DNA of 8,268 nt from Betaproteobacteria bacterium (GCA_022601315.1 JAHZIU010000368.1:1-8268), one strand, 5' to 3'; shown: positions 1 to 6,984, numbered from the stretch's first letter. Notes: generated by a model from the letters alone, not told the origin. A program made the numbers and translations.

Positions 1-689
1 CCCAGAATGTATCGTTCACCCGGTTTTCCATGTTCATAAGCCAATAAATGGCCATTCGCAATATCATCTACATGCGCAACATTCAGGCCAGTGTTGACAT
101 AAGCGGGCATTCTGCCTTGTAGTGTATCCACGACAATACGACCGGTTGGGGTAGGCCTGATATCGCATGGGCCGATGGGGGTTGAAGGGTTGACAATGGT
201 CAGCGGCAATTGATGTTTGTCAGTTAGTTGTTTGACCAATTGTTCTGCGATAAATTTTGACTGCTTATAAATACCTGTCATGTTTTCTAAACTAGAAGGC
301 GTTTCTTCATCGGCAGACGAACCATCTTGAAGTAACCCTAACGTTGCAACGCTACTGGTATAGATCATGCGTTTGAGACCTGCTTCGGCAGCTGCAAGAA
401 TAAGTGCTTGTGTTCCATTGACATTGATTTCATGCATGGTTTCCGGATTTGGAACCCATAGCCGATAATCTGCTGCGACATGAAAAAGATTGTCGCAGCC
501 ATTTACTGCACGTTTTAGTGATTCGTGATCAAGCAAATCGCCTTCCGCTATTTCTACCGGGAAACCTGCAAGATTGCGTCGGTCACTACTGGGTCTGACT
601 AATACACGGACTTCGTGGCCTTTTGACAATAAACTGCGCATAACGGCTGAGCCAAGAAAGCCTGTGGCGCCTGTAACCAGTGATTTCAT
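1..689 (-). CDS. hpnA: Hopanoid-associated sugar epimerase HpnA, partial (C-terminus beyond the window edge)
   Basis: The open frame reads from an ATG at 689 to the left edge with no stop, giving 229 residues; the family is usually about 330, so roughly the last 100 are missing. It is an extended SDR/NAD-dependent epimerase. The N-terminal Rossmann motif TGATGFLG (residues 6-13) binds NAD(P). TSSV (111-114) and Y141xxxK145 supply the Ser-Tyr-Lys catalytic residues. The stretch NPSTPIGPCDIRPTPTGR (167-184) closely resembles the HpnA subgroup. HpnA is found in hopanoid gene clusters, where it is thought to act on a sugar or side-chain intermediate, but its exact substrate is unsettled. It lies 54 bp after squalene synthase on the same strand, so the two are probably co-transcribed. 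No good Shine-Dalgarno is seen; an AGG sits about 12 bases upstream of the ATG. Other SDR epimerases are the main alternative. Confidence 0.88.
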   Translation of the reverse strand, partial: MKSLVTGATGFLGSAVMRSLLSKGHEVRVLVRPSSDRRNLAGFPVEIAEGDLLDHESLKRAVNGCDNLFHVAADYRLWVPNPETMHEINVNGTQALILAAAEAGLKRMIYTSSVATLGLLQDGSSADEETPSSLENMTGIYKQSKFIAEQLVKQLTDKHQLPLTIVNPSTPIGPCDIRPTPTGRIVVDTLQGRMPAYVNTGLNVAHVDDIANGHLLAYEHGKPGERYIL

Positions 690-743
690 ATCTAAGTATT
701 ACCTAAAATTTTAAAAGTAGAAATATACGTTTAGGAAATTGGA

Positions 744-1799
744 TTACAAGTTAACCAATGATTCCTTGGGTCTTTCAATATCCGGTAAATTTCTTGACGT
801 TGTCTTAAAAAGTACATTTAATGCCCAGTTATTACTTGCAAAGAGGCTTGTGGTAATAATGGTGGCTTTGACGCTACGACGCGTAATTTTTACTAATGTG
901 CTTTCATTAAAGTCGCGATGTTGATTGATTTTATTAAGGGTTAGGACTGCCATGCCCAATGCCCATAAACAAAATTTACGAATGCCTTTTTCTTGCGGCG
1001 GAAGCATGCAAGTGTAAGTCAATGCATTTTGTAAATGTCCTTTGGCAACACCAATCAACTCACCAAGTCCGGCCTGAAAGTTTAAGTTTTTTTGGTCTGG
1101 ATGCAGATCATTGAGTTTAAATCCGTTTTTCAAAAAGATATCTTGTGGTAACCAGCAGGCACCGCGTTTCCTATCATCCCATATGTCCTTAAGAATATTT
1201 GTCATTTGTAAGCCTTGTCCAAAGGATACGGCCAATTTCATTAAGGTGGTTTTATTTTGATTGATTTCGGATGAATAATCGCAAAAAAGCTCAGTGAGCA
1301 TTTCACCAACCACACCTGCAACGTAATAACAATACTGATTCATTGCAGGCAGGTCTTTTAGACCTTCCAGTGTTTCTGTCTCTTGATAATCAGCCATGCC
1401 GCGGCCCATAATTCGCACACAACGTTCCAGCGCTTTACGCTGCGTGGGGTTAAAACTGTGCGTAATACGAATGATGGCTGATGAGTTCTTAATTAAGTCG
1501 TGTTCAGCGGGGATCGTATGATCTGAAAGCAGCGGAAAAAGTGCATCAACAAAATTTTGTGTGGGTATGTTGCCACACACAACTTCAGAGAACATATCCG
1601 ACAATTGACGTGTTTGCATTGTGTCTAATGCGTTGTCATCTTCGATTGTATCGGTAATGCGACAGAGCAGATAAGCATTGCCGATTACACGACGCAATGC
1701 CTCTGGTAATTGTGGAATCGTCAAAGCAAAAGTACGTGAGACACCCTGCAGAATAAAGTCCTGATATTTTTCGTCTTCGTTGCTTGAGAGGCTGATCAT
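744..1799 (-). CDS. sqs: Squalene synthase (farnesyl-diphosphate farnesyltransferase), single-enzyme type
   Basis: The gene encodes 351 residues of the trans-isoprenyl diphosphate synthase (squalene/phytoene synthase) fold. This enzyme condenses two farnesyl diphosphates head-to-head to presqualene diphosphate and then to squalene with NADPH. Both Asp-rich metal-binding motifs are present: DTIEDD (residues 50-55) and DIWDD (205-209). The motif YCYYVAGVVGEMLTELF (156-172) resembles the eukaryotic YCHYVAG signature, and QMTNILKD (198-205) matches its QKTNIIRD counterpart. The length exceeds the roughly 280 residues of the bacterial HpnC and HpnD pair, which also favours a complete squalene synthase. 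No clear C-terminal membrane anchor is visible, unlike eukaryotic enzymes. It lies between lysA (82 bp upstream) and hpnA (54 bp downstream), which suggests it feeds hopanoid or other triterpenoid synthesis. The start is preceded by only weak Shine-Dalgarno-like sequence. HpnD or a phytoene synthase is a less likely alternative. Confidence 0.9.
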   Translation of the reverse strand: MISLSSNEDEKYQDFILQGVSRTFALTIPQLPEALRRVIGNAYLLCRITDTIEDDNALDTMQTRQLSDMFSEVVCGNIPTQNFVDALFPLLSDHTIPAEHDLIKNSSAIIRITHSFNPTQRKALERCVRIMGRGMADYQETETLEGLKDLPAMNQYCYYVAGVVGEMLTELFCDYSSEINQNKTTLMKLAVSFGQGLQMTNILKDIWDDRKRGACWLPQDIFLKNGFKLNDLHPDQKNLNFQAGLGELIGVAKGHLQNALTYTCMLPPQEKGIRKFCLWALGMAVLTLNKINQHRDFNESTLVKITRRSVKATIITTSLFASNNWALNVLFKTTSRNLPDIERPKESLVNL

Positions 1800-1835
1800 T
1801 ACAATTCTGTCTTAATATTTTGAATGTCGCATATT

Positions 1836-1865
1836 ACTATAAGAAAGTACCGATTCCGAAGTTTA
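1836..1865 (-). promoter_or_regulatory. Possible sigma70-type promoter for the squalene synthase-hpnA pair
   Basis: On the minus strand, TATAGT (1841-1836) is one base from the -10 consensus and lies about 37 bp before the squalene synthase ATG. The -35 is poor: TAAACT (1865-1860) with an 18-bp spacer. The 82-bp gap after lysA leaves room for an internal promoter, but the two genes could equally be read through from lysA. This is inspection only. Confidence 0.25.
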
Positions 1866-1881
1866 TCCGAGTATTATGGTG

Positions 1882-3141
1882 TTATGGAACTATCGTCTCT
1901 GTTGCGAACAATTGTTCTATCGTTTCGCGTTGACGAATAAGATAAACAGTATCACCATCCACCAAAACTTCAGCGGGGCGGGAGCGGGTATTGTAATTTG
2001 AAGCCATACTCATCCCATAAGCTCCGGCAGACATCACTGCCAGTAAGTCTCCATGAGTCAGATTCAGCTTGCGATCATGACCGAGAAAGTCGCCGGTCTC
2101 ACAGATTGGGCCGACGATTTGATAATCATGCGTTTGTAATGCAGTGTTATTTTTCTTTGCGGGCAAAATGTCATGGTAAGCGCCATACAGTGCTGGTCGC
2201 AATAGATCGTTCATGGCTGCATCTACAACCGCGAAATTTCGGTCTGGTGTGTGTTTAAGGTATTCTGTTCGAGTTAACAATAAACCGGCATTTCCAATCA
2301 TGGCGCGCCCGGGTTCAATTAGGATGCGTTGTGTGACTTGTGATGTACTTGCACAAAGCGTTGCCACATAGTCCTTGATTGACGGTGGAGTTTCGTCTGT
2401 GTAACGGATGCCTAGGCCACCACCCAAATCCAAATGCTCGATTTTAAGGCCTTGTGATTGTAACTGGGCTAACAGGTTTATCATTTTCTCGCTGGCTTGC
2501 TTGAAAGGCCCTAATTCCGTTAACTGAGAACCAATATGACAATCCAGGCCGGTAAATCGGATATGAGGGAATTGTTGTGCTGTCTGATAGATTCTTTCCG
2601 CTTCCTCAACAGGGACACCAAACTTGTTCTCTTTGAGACCTGTTGAAATATAGGGGTGTGTTTTGGCATCAACGTCAGGGTTAACACGTAAGCTGACTGG
2701 TGCTATTTTGTTCATATCTCCTGCTATCTGATTTAACAGGAGTAATTCTGCGAGCGATTCTACATTAAAACACAAAATATTGGCTGCAAGCGCCATGCGC
2801 ATTTCATCGGCATTTTTTCCAACACCTGAAAATACGGTTTTCTGGGGGTCGCCACCTGCTTTGATAACACGCTGTAATTCTCCGCCTGAAACAATATCGA
2901 AACCACTGCCCAGGCGTACAAGTAAATTAAGAATAGCGATATTTGAATTGGCTTTTACGGCATAGCAAATTAAATGCTCGCGCTGAGCAAAGGCGTCTTC
3001 AAATTCCTGATAGGCGGAAGTTAATGCGGCGCGAGAATAAACATAACAAGGTGTTCCAAATTCTTCTGCAATTTGCGTCAAAGAGACGGACTCAACATGC
3101 AACGCATTGTTACGATAATCAAATCCAGGGAAGCCACTCAT
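1882..3141 (-). CDS. lysA: Diaminopimelate decarboxylase LysA
   Basis: This PLP enzyme converts meso-diaminopimelate to L-lysine and CO2, the last step of lysine synthesis, in the cytoplasm. The 419-residue length is normal for bacterial LysA. An alanine-racemase-like TIM barrel comes first, then a C-terminal beta domain. The PLP Schiff-base lysine is K63 in YAVKAN (60-65). H202 in CHIGSQ, the phosphate-binding glycine loop DLGGGLG (238-244) and EPGRA (276-280) are all present. The C-terminal active-site signature PICETGD (345-351) includes C347 and E348, which are contributed across the dimer. SAGAYG (371-376) is also typical. The ATG overlaps the lptM stop (ATGA), so translation is probably coupled to that small lipoprotein. 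No dapF follows, although lysA-dapF is a common arrangement; squalene synthase comes next instead. Confidence 0.97.
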   Translation of the reverse strand: MSGFPGFDYRNNALHVESVSLTQIAEEFGTPCYVYSRAALTSAYQEFEDAFAQREHLICYAVKANSNIAILNLLVRLGSGFDIVSGGELQRVIKAGGDPQKTVFSGVGKNADEMRMALAANILCFNVESLAELLLLNQIAGDMNKIAPVSLRVNPDVDAKTHPYISTGLKENKFGVPVEEAERIYQTAQQFPHIRFTGLDCHIGSQLTELGPFKQASEKMINLLAQLQSQGLKIEHLDLGGGLGIRYTDETPPSIKDYVATLCASTSQVTQRILIEPGRAMIGNAGLLLTRTEYLKHTPDRNFAVVDAAMNDLLRPALYGAYHDILPAKKNNTALQTHDYQIVGPICETGDFLGHDRKLNLTHGDLLAVMSAGAYGMSMASNYNTRSRPAEVLVDGDTVYLIRQRETIEQLFATETIVP

Positions 3142-3269
3142 TCTTCTTCTGCGCTATTTTGTATTGTATTAGTTGATTCGTTGTTTGTTTCAGGAAGATA
3201 AAGTGGCCCTTTATTGCCACAAGCGTTTAATATAAAAATTAAAAATATAGATAGACAGACAGTACGCAC
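3138..3269 (-). CDS. lptM: LptM-type small lipoprotein (YifL family), short gene with GTG start
   Basis: A 43-residue reading frame starts with GTG at 3269 and ends in TGA at 3138. The protein begins MRTVCLSIFLIFILNACGNK, a short hydrophobic signal peptide with a lipobox ending at C17. It continues GPLYLPE, giving the CGNKGPLYLP signature of the LptM/YifL family, and ends in an acidic, polar tail (NSAEEE). After cleavage and lipidation the mature lipoprotein would sit in the outer membrane. In E. coli, LptM binds the LptD-LptE LPS translocon and promotes its correct disulfide formation. An AGGA Shine-Dalgarno lies 7 bases before the GTG, and the stop overlaps the lysA ATG as ATGA. The lptM-lysA pairing is common in proteobacteria, which supports the call. 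The gene is easily missed because of its size and non-ATG start. Confidence 0.9.
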   Translation of the reverse strand: MRTVCLSIFLIFILNACGNKGPLYLPETNNESTNTIQNSAEEE

Positions 3270-3297
3270 GTAATTTTCCTAAACAGTAAATGACGGG

Positions 3298-3328
3298 ATA
3301 CTACCATAAGAAATGTCGCCACTGACAA
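3298..3328 (-). promoter_or_regulatory. Possible promoter for lptM-lysA
   Basis: In the 85-bp gap between the transporter lipoprotein stop and the lptM start, the minus strand has TTGTCA (3328-3323), five of six -35 consensus bases. TAGTAT (3303-3298) follows after a long 19-bp spacer, about 28 bp before the GTG. An overlapping TATGGT would leave only 14 bp. No convincing terminator separates the upstream transporter operon, so read-through into lptM is also possible. Confidence 0.25.
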
Positions 3329-3354
3329 AGCGCTTAAAATTCTTCAATGTGCAA

Positions 3355-3990
3355 CTATTCTACTGGTTGAACACTTAGCACATTTTCTAACCAGTCGATT
3401 AATTCATTGATGAGTAAATTGCTGGCGTTGGTCAGTGCATGGACTGCACCAGTTGCATCTGCTGTTGTCGTATCTTGGTTTACACTGAAGGTTTGTTGAG
3501 CGAGTAATACATGTGATTTTCGATCCACTAAATTGGCGCGCATTCTAATGACGACATGGCTACTGTCAATGGTATCAAAAACTTGTGTAAATTCTTCCAA
3601 TTCAACATGTAGTGCATAATTCGACTTTGCTGTGCTGCTATCTTTTAAGACCAGATCAGAAGTTCTGGTTACAATCTGACTGCGTAATTGCCGGCTGAGC
3701 AGTATAGCGGGAGAAGCAGCCCAACGGCTATTGGCATAAGTGAAGGATCTTGTTGGGTTGATATATGCAAGACGAAAGTAGATCGATTGGTCATCAAAGC
3801 CCGGTACTGATTCTATATTGGCTACTAGTAAACTTCTTGTTTTAGACTGTAGTTGCTTGTTTGTAATCTGTGTTTGTTGGGGGGCTTGGATGCCAAAGTC
3901 ATAGATTGCAATGGCTGTACTTGATTTAGGCGCAATGTTACATGCGGTTAACAAGAACGTAATTAGCAAAATAACAGATCGTTTAGTCAT
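3355..3990 (-). CDS. ABC transporter auxiliary lipoprotein (PqiC/LinN-like, ABC_trans_aux family)
   Basis: The start is set at the ATG at 3990, giving 211 residues, because the protein then opens with a lipoprotein signal peptide: MTKR, a hydrophobic run, and the lipobox LLTAC with C17 as the lipidated residue. A longer frame reaching 4098 exists but would put 36 unlikely residues before the signal and overlap the MCE gene by 116 bp. A GAGAG ribosome-binding site lies just upstream of 3990. The mature part has features of the PqiC/ABC_trans_aux family, including the region FRLAYINPTRSFTYANSRWA (about 72-91). Relatives (PqiC, LinN) are outer-membrane lipoproteins thought to dock an MCE protein to the outer membrane. 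Its ATG overlaps the MCE stop by 8 bp, indicating coupled translation and a shared complex. The transported substrate cannot be read from the sequence. Confidence 0.85.
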   Translation of the reverse strand: MTKRSVILLITFLLTACNIAPKSSTAIAIYDFGIQAPQQTQITNKQLQSKTRSLLVANIESVPGFDDQSIYFRLAYINPTRSFTYANSRWAASPAILLSRQLRSQIVTRTSDLVLKDSSTAKSNYALHVELEEFTQVFDTIDSSHVVIRMRANLVDRKSHVLLAQQTFSVNQDTTTADATGAVHALTNASNLLINELIDWLENVLSVQPVE

Positions 3991-4885
3991 TGACTCTCTC
4001 ACTCGGTTCAACGAAGCCAGCTTCACCAGGACCAGGTTGTGTTGCGGGGCGACCAAATAATAAGCTCTGAGGGTTTTCTTCCAATTGTTTGAGGACACGA
4101 TCTAAATGGTGTGAATTTCGTGTAATGCCATCGGTAACTTTGCGCAGTTCTGGAACGGTGACGGCAAGCTCTTGCGTACTGTGAGATAAGTTATCCAGGA
4201 TACCGCCTTCCTGTCGAACTTTTATCATGACATTTTTAATTTCCTCGAACAATCCGTCAATGTGTTTAACCAGTGCCGTTGTCTCTGTCGTTAGTTCAGT
4301 AAATGACACCAATAAGGGTTGCGTATCGCCGGTAATGCTTTCGAAATCTTTAGTTGCCTTTTCAATATTCTGCAATATATTGGTTACTTCCGCTTGGTTT
4401 TTTGGGCTTAACAAGTTTTGCATTTTCATTACTAACTCATTGATGTTGAGTAATAAGTGCTGTCCTGACCCGGTCACCTCGTCAAGTAATGAGCGCCTCA
4501 TTGGGATACGTCCATAGTGTGGCAATGGTTCAGACTCAGGACCGTAATCATTAAGCTGTATATAAGCCAACCCAGTGACGCCTTGATAGCCTAATTGCGC
4601 ATAAACATCTTTAGTTAGGATGATGTTTTGATCAATTGAAATATCAATAAGTATTTGGTTTCTCTTTTCCGAGTCAAAATTAATAGCTTCTACTTTGCCA
4701 ATATTGACGCCGCGATAATGCACAGCAGCTTGTGAATTCAATCCGGTAATTGATTCATTGGAAACTACCAGAAAATTATTACGTTGGATTGTGCTGCCAT
4801 TCAACCACATGGCAGCTAGCAAAATAGCGATACTTAGAACAATAACAAAAATTCCAGCTACGAGGGCATGGGCACGGTTTTCCAT
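3983..4885 (-). CDS. MlaD/LinM-like MCE-domain periplasmic substrate-binding protein
   Basis: This 300-residue protein has one N-terminal membrane anchor (about residues 7-28, GIFVIVLSIAILLAAMW) and a single MCE domain at roughly 37-115, with the typical elements GLNSQAAVHYRGVNIGKV and GVTGLAYIQL. A long helical region follows (about 135-270). The tail contains ENPQSLLFGRP, often seen at the end of these proteins. MCE proteins form hexameric rings anchored in the inner membrane that shuttle phospholipids or other hydrophobic molecules across the periplasm. The long C-terminal helices are characteristic of the LinM/Ttg2C-like forms and could extend the channel. A strong GAGAGGA ribosome-binding site precedes the ATG at 4885 and lies inside the 3' end of the ATPase gene (28-bp overlap). 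The stop overlaps the lipoprotein start by 8 bp. Assignment to the family is secure; the substrate is unknown. Confidence 0.93.
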   Translation of the reverse strand: MENRAHALVAGIFVIVLSIAILLAAMWLNGSTIQRNNFLVVSNESITGLNSQAAVHYRGVNIGKVEAINFDSEKRNQILIDISIDQNIILTKDVYAQLGYQGVTGLAYIQLNDYGPESEPLPHYGRIPMRRSLLDEVTGSGQHLLLNINELVMKMQNLLSPKNQAEVTNILQNIEKATKDFESITGDTQPLLVSFTELTTETTALVKHIDGLFEEIKNVMIKVRQEGGILDNLSHSTQELAVTVPELRKVTDGITRNSHHLDRVLKQLEENPQSLLFGRPATQPGPGEAGFVEPSERVND

Positions 4886-5667
4886 GTATCCTCTCTATCT
4901 CTAGTTTGTTTTTGATGATTGGACACCCCTTTAAAAAAGCTTTTTACAAACGGGTGCGTGTTTTCACAGATTTCTGCCAGTGTACCTATTGCAACGACGT
5001 GCTGATCAGATAAAACAGCAATGCGATCAGATAGCGCGATTAATGGTTCTAAGTCATGCGTAATCATAACCATGGATAAGTTCATTTCAGAGCGTAAAGT
5101 TAAAATTAATTCAACGAAGCTTTCACTTAATTCTGGATCAAGCCCGGCAGTTGGTTCATCCAAAAATAATAATTCCGGGTCTAATGCTAACGCACGTGCC
5201 AATGCAATACGCTTGATCATGCCGCCCGATAAATCAGCAGGCATTTTATTTGCATGTTCCGCACCAATAGCCACCAGTTCCAGTTTAACCATTACCAAGT
5301 CGTGAATTGTACGCTCATCTAGCGTATGTAATTCACGCAAGGGGAGTGCGATATTATCAAATACAGTTAATGCACTGAATAATGCGCCTTGTTGAAATAA
5401 AACGCCACAGCGATTGCGAATGTTCTTTAACTGGTCAATGTTACAATTTTGTCGAGATAATCCAAATAATTGAACCCGACCCTGGGTTGGTACCTCCAAG
5501 CCCAGCATTTGACGTAATAATGTTGTTTTTCCACTGCCGGACCCACCTACCAGCGTCAATACCTCGCCACGGTGAATACATAAATTAATATCGCGATGAA
5601 CGATATGATTGCCAAAGTGCGTGTGTAAAGCTTCGACTTTAACGATGCAGTCTTGGTCTTGCTTCAC
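4858..5667 (-). CDS. MlaF/LinL-like lipid ABC transporter ATPase
   Basis: This 269-residue cytoplasmic ATPase powers the permease encoded just upstream. Motifs in order are Walker A GGSGSGKTT (41-49), Q-loop FQQGALF (91-97), signature LSGGM (146-150), Walker B LLFLDEP (166-172), D-loop AGLDPE (174-179) and switch histidine H204 in ITHD. The sequence FQQGALFSALTVFDN is characteristic of the MlaF group. LSGGM in place of the usual LSGGQ is also common in this group. Translation probably starts with GTG at 5667: AGG sits 5 bases upstream, and the frame has no better ATG near the expected N-terminus. The last 28 bp overlap the MCE gene, so the two are likely coupled. A 92-bp gap separates it from the permease gene, the only real gap within the transporter operon. 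Confidence 0.95.
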   Translation of the reverse strand: MKQDQDCIVKVEALHTHFGNHIVHRDINLCIHRGEVLTLVGGSGSGKTTLLRQMLGLEVPTQGRVQLFGLSRQNCNIDQLKNIRNRCGVLFQQGALFSALTVFDNIALPLRELHTLDERTIHDLVMVKLELVAIGAEHANKMPADLSGGMIKRIALARALALDPELLFLDEPTAGLDPELSESFVELILTLRSEMNLSMVMITHDLEPLIALSDRIAVLSDQHVVAIGTLAEICENTHPFVKSFFKGVSNHQKQTRDREDTWKTVPMPS

Positions 5668-5730
5668 TTTAACCTAAAAACCTTCAATTGGATGCTGACC
5701 AGAGTGTATTGTTGTTTATTATTAGTCATT

Positions 5731-5739
5731 ACTATAACA
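5731..5739 (-). promoter_or_regulatory. Possible extended -10 promoter element before the ATPase gene
   Basis: The minus strand reads TGTTATAGT (5739-5731), an extended -10 motif (TGn followed by TATAGT) in the 92-bp gap between permease and ATPase genes. No convincing -35 is seen, which extended -10 promoters can tolerate. It could give separate expression of the ATPase, MCE and lipoprotein genes. The evidence is a short motif in an AT-rich gap only. Confidence 0.25.
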
Positions 5740-5759
5740 GTTAGCTGAGAATTTTAGAT

Positions 5760-6920
5760 TTATATGAGTCCTACATCAGAAAATACAACGGCAAAAATAG
5801 CATCAATAATAATAACAACGGTTATTGAGGTTACAACAGAAACAGTTGTACCAGCACCCAGGCTGTCAGTATTGGGTTTTATTCTTAAGCCAAAATGACA
5901 GGCGATGAGTGCAATCGCCATGCCGCAAACAACGCCCTTACCTAATCCCAGCCACAAATTAGCGATTGGAACGGCATCGGGTAATGCGCTGATAAAATAT
6001 TGGTAATTAAGACCTAGCTGTACTTCGGCGGCAACCATTCCGCCCAGCAATGCTACCGCGCTGGTCCATAAAACCAATAGTGGCATGGCAATACCTAAAC
6101 CAATAATTTTAGGTAAGACCAGCCGTTGGCTGTGTGAAATACCCATTACGGTTAATGCGTCTAACTCCTGCGTGACCCGCATGACACCGAGTTGTGCGGT
6201 CATTGAAGAGCCTGAACGTCCGGCCACTAAAATTGCAGCGAGAACTGGTCCCAATTCGCGAATGATGCTTATGCCCAGAAGATCGATAATAAAAATATCC
6301 GCACCAAATAATTTTAATTGTTGCGCAGAGAGATAACTTAATACGATACCGATGAGAAAGCCAACCAAAGCGGTGATGCCAAGTGCCTGCGCACCAGTAC
6401 GGTAAAGATTTGAGGATATTTCGCGCCAGGGTATATAGGTTGGGTTTTTTATTAAATAGACGATATCCAATAATAATTGCCCAATGAGACTGATTAGGCC
6501 GATCAGATGCTCCCACAGTAAAAGGGTATTGTTACCTATAGTGGTAATGAACCAGGTGTAGTGGGTTCGGCCAGGGTTGGGTGGTTGCGCAGGGACATTT
6601 TCCAGACGCCTGAACATGATTTCATGTTCAGGACGTATATGTAAGTTTGTTGGGCGTTGTGACTGCCAGACTTGCCAAAGCATAATGACACTTGCCATAT
6701 CCATTTGTTGAATATCAACTAAATCCCAATGAATGTTTGGGTTAGTTTTTCTATGGTGGGTGAGTTCACTGGATAGAAGGTTATACTTTGATTCCAACGC
6801 AGCCAAAGTAAAATCGCCTGTTAGTTTAAGACAGGGCGATTCATTTTTAATAATTAATTGATACCAATAGTGTGTCTCATTATTGGCATTGTTTGTTAAC
6901 ATTAATTCTTCACTGCTCAT
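5760..6920 (-). CDS. STAS-MlaE fusion: lipid ABC transporter permease (LinK/MlaE family)
   Basis: This 386-residue inner-membrane permease has an N-terminal MlaB-like STAS domain (about 20-110) fused to an MlaE permease domain (about 125-386). E. coli keeps these as separate MlaB and MlaE proteins. The conserved permease block RELGPVLAAILVAGRSGSSM (221-240) and the continuation TAQLGVMRVTQELDAL (241-256) are clear. Several hydrophobic segments surround it (about 136-156, 180-198, 210-235, 275-297, 325-342 and 360-383). With the ATPase it would form the membrane core that drives lipid transfer to or from the MCE ring. The usual D-S/T-A-G signature of the STAS domain appears as DMAS (74-77). 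The start is uncertain: ATG at 6920 has a weak ribosome-binding site, and an alternative ATG six codons later (6902) follows GAAG. The protein is otherwise complete. Confidence 0.93.
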   Translation of the reverse strand: MSSEELMLTNNANNETHYWYQLIIKNESPCLKLTGDFTLAALESKYNLLSSELTHHRKTNPNIHWDLVDIQQMDMASVIMLWQVWQSQRPTNLHIRPEHEIMFRRLENVPAQPPNPGRTHYTWFITTIGNNTLLLWEHLIGLISLIGQLLLDIVYLIKNPTYIPWREISSNLYRTGAQALGITALVGFLIGIVLSYLSAQQLKLFGADIFIIDLLGISIIRELGPVLAAILVAGRSGSSMTAQLGVMRVTQELDALTVMGISHSQRLVLPKIIGLGIAMPLLVLWTSAVALLGGMVAAEVQLGLNYQYFISALPDAVPIANLWLGLGKGVVCGMAIALIACHFGLRIKPNTDSLGAGTTVSVVTSITVVIIIDAIFAVVFSDVGLI

Positions 6921-6984
6921 AAAAGGATTCTAATTGTTACCTAATCCATAAATCAATGTCAGATGGTTGAAATCGTTCAATATC

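Noticed and set aside
739..924. Plus-strand open frame antisense to the squalene synthase 3' end
   Set aside because: It shows no recognisable motif and lies opposite a well-supported gene; it is a shadow frame.
1998..2258. Plus-strand open frame antisense to lysA
   Set aside because: Its composition is that of a reversed coding strand, with no domain; lysA is certain on the other strand.
3991..4098. N-terminal extension of the auxiliary lipoprotein
   Set aside because: It would place 36 residues ahead of a clear lipoprotein signal peptide and lies wholly inside the MCE gene; the ATG at 3990 has a better ribosome-binding site.
6109..6516. 135-residue minus-strand frame within the permease gene
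   Set aside because: It is an alternative frame of the MlaE permease gene, with no motif or ribosome-binding site; the permease frame carries the conserved MlaE block.
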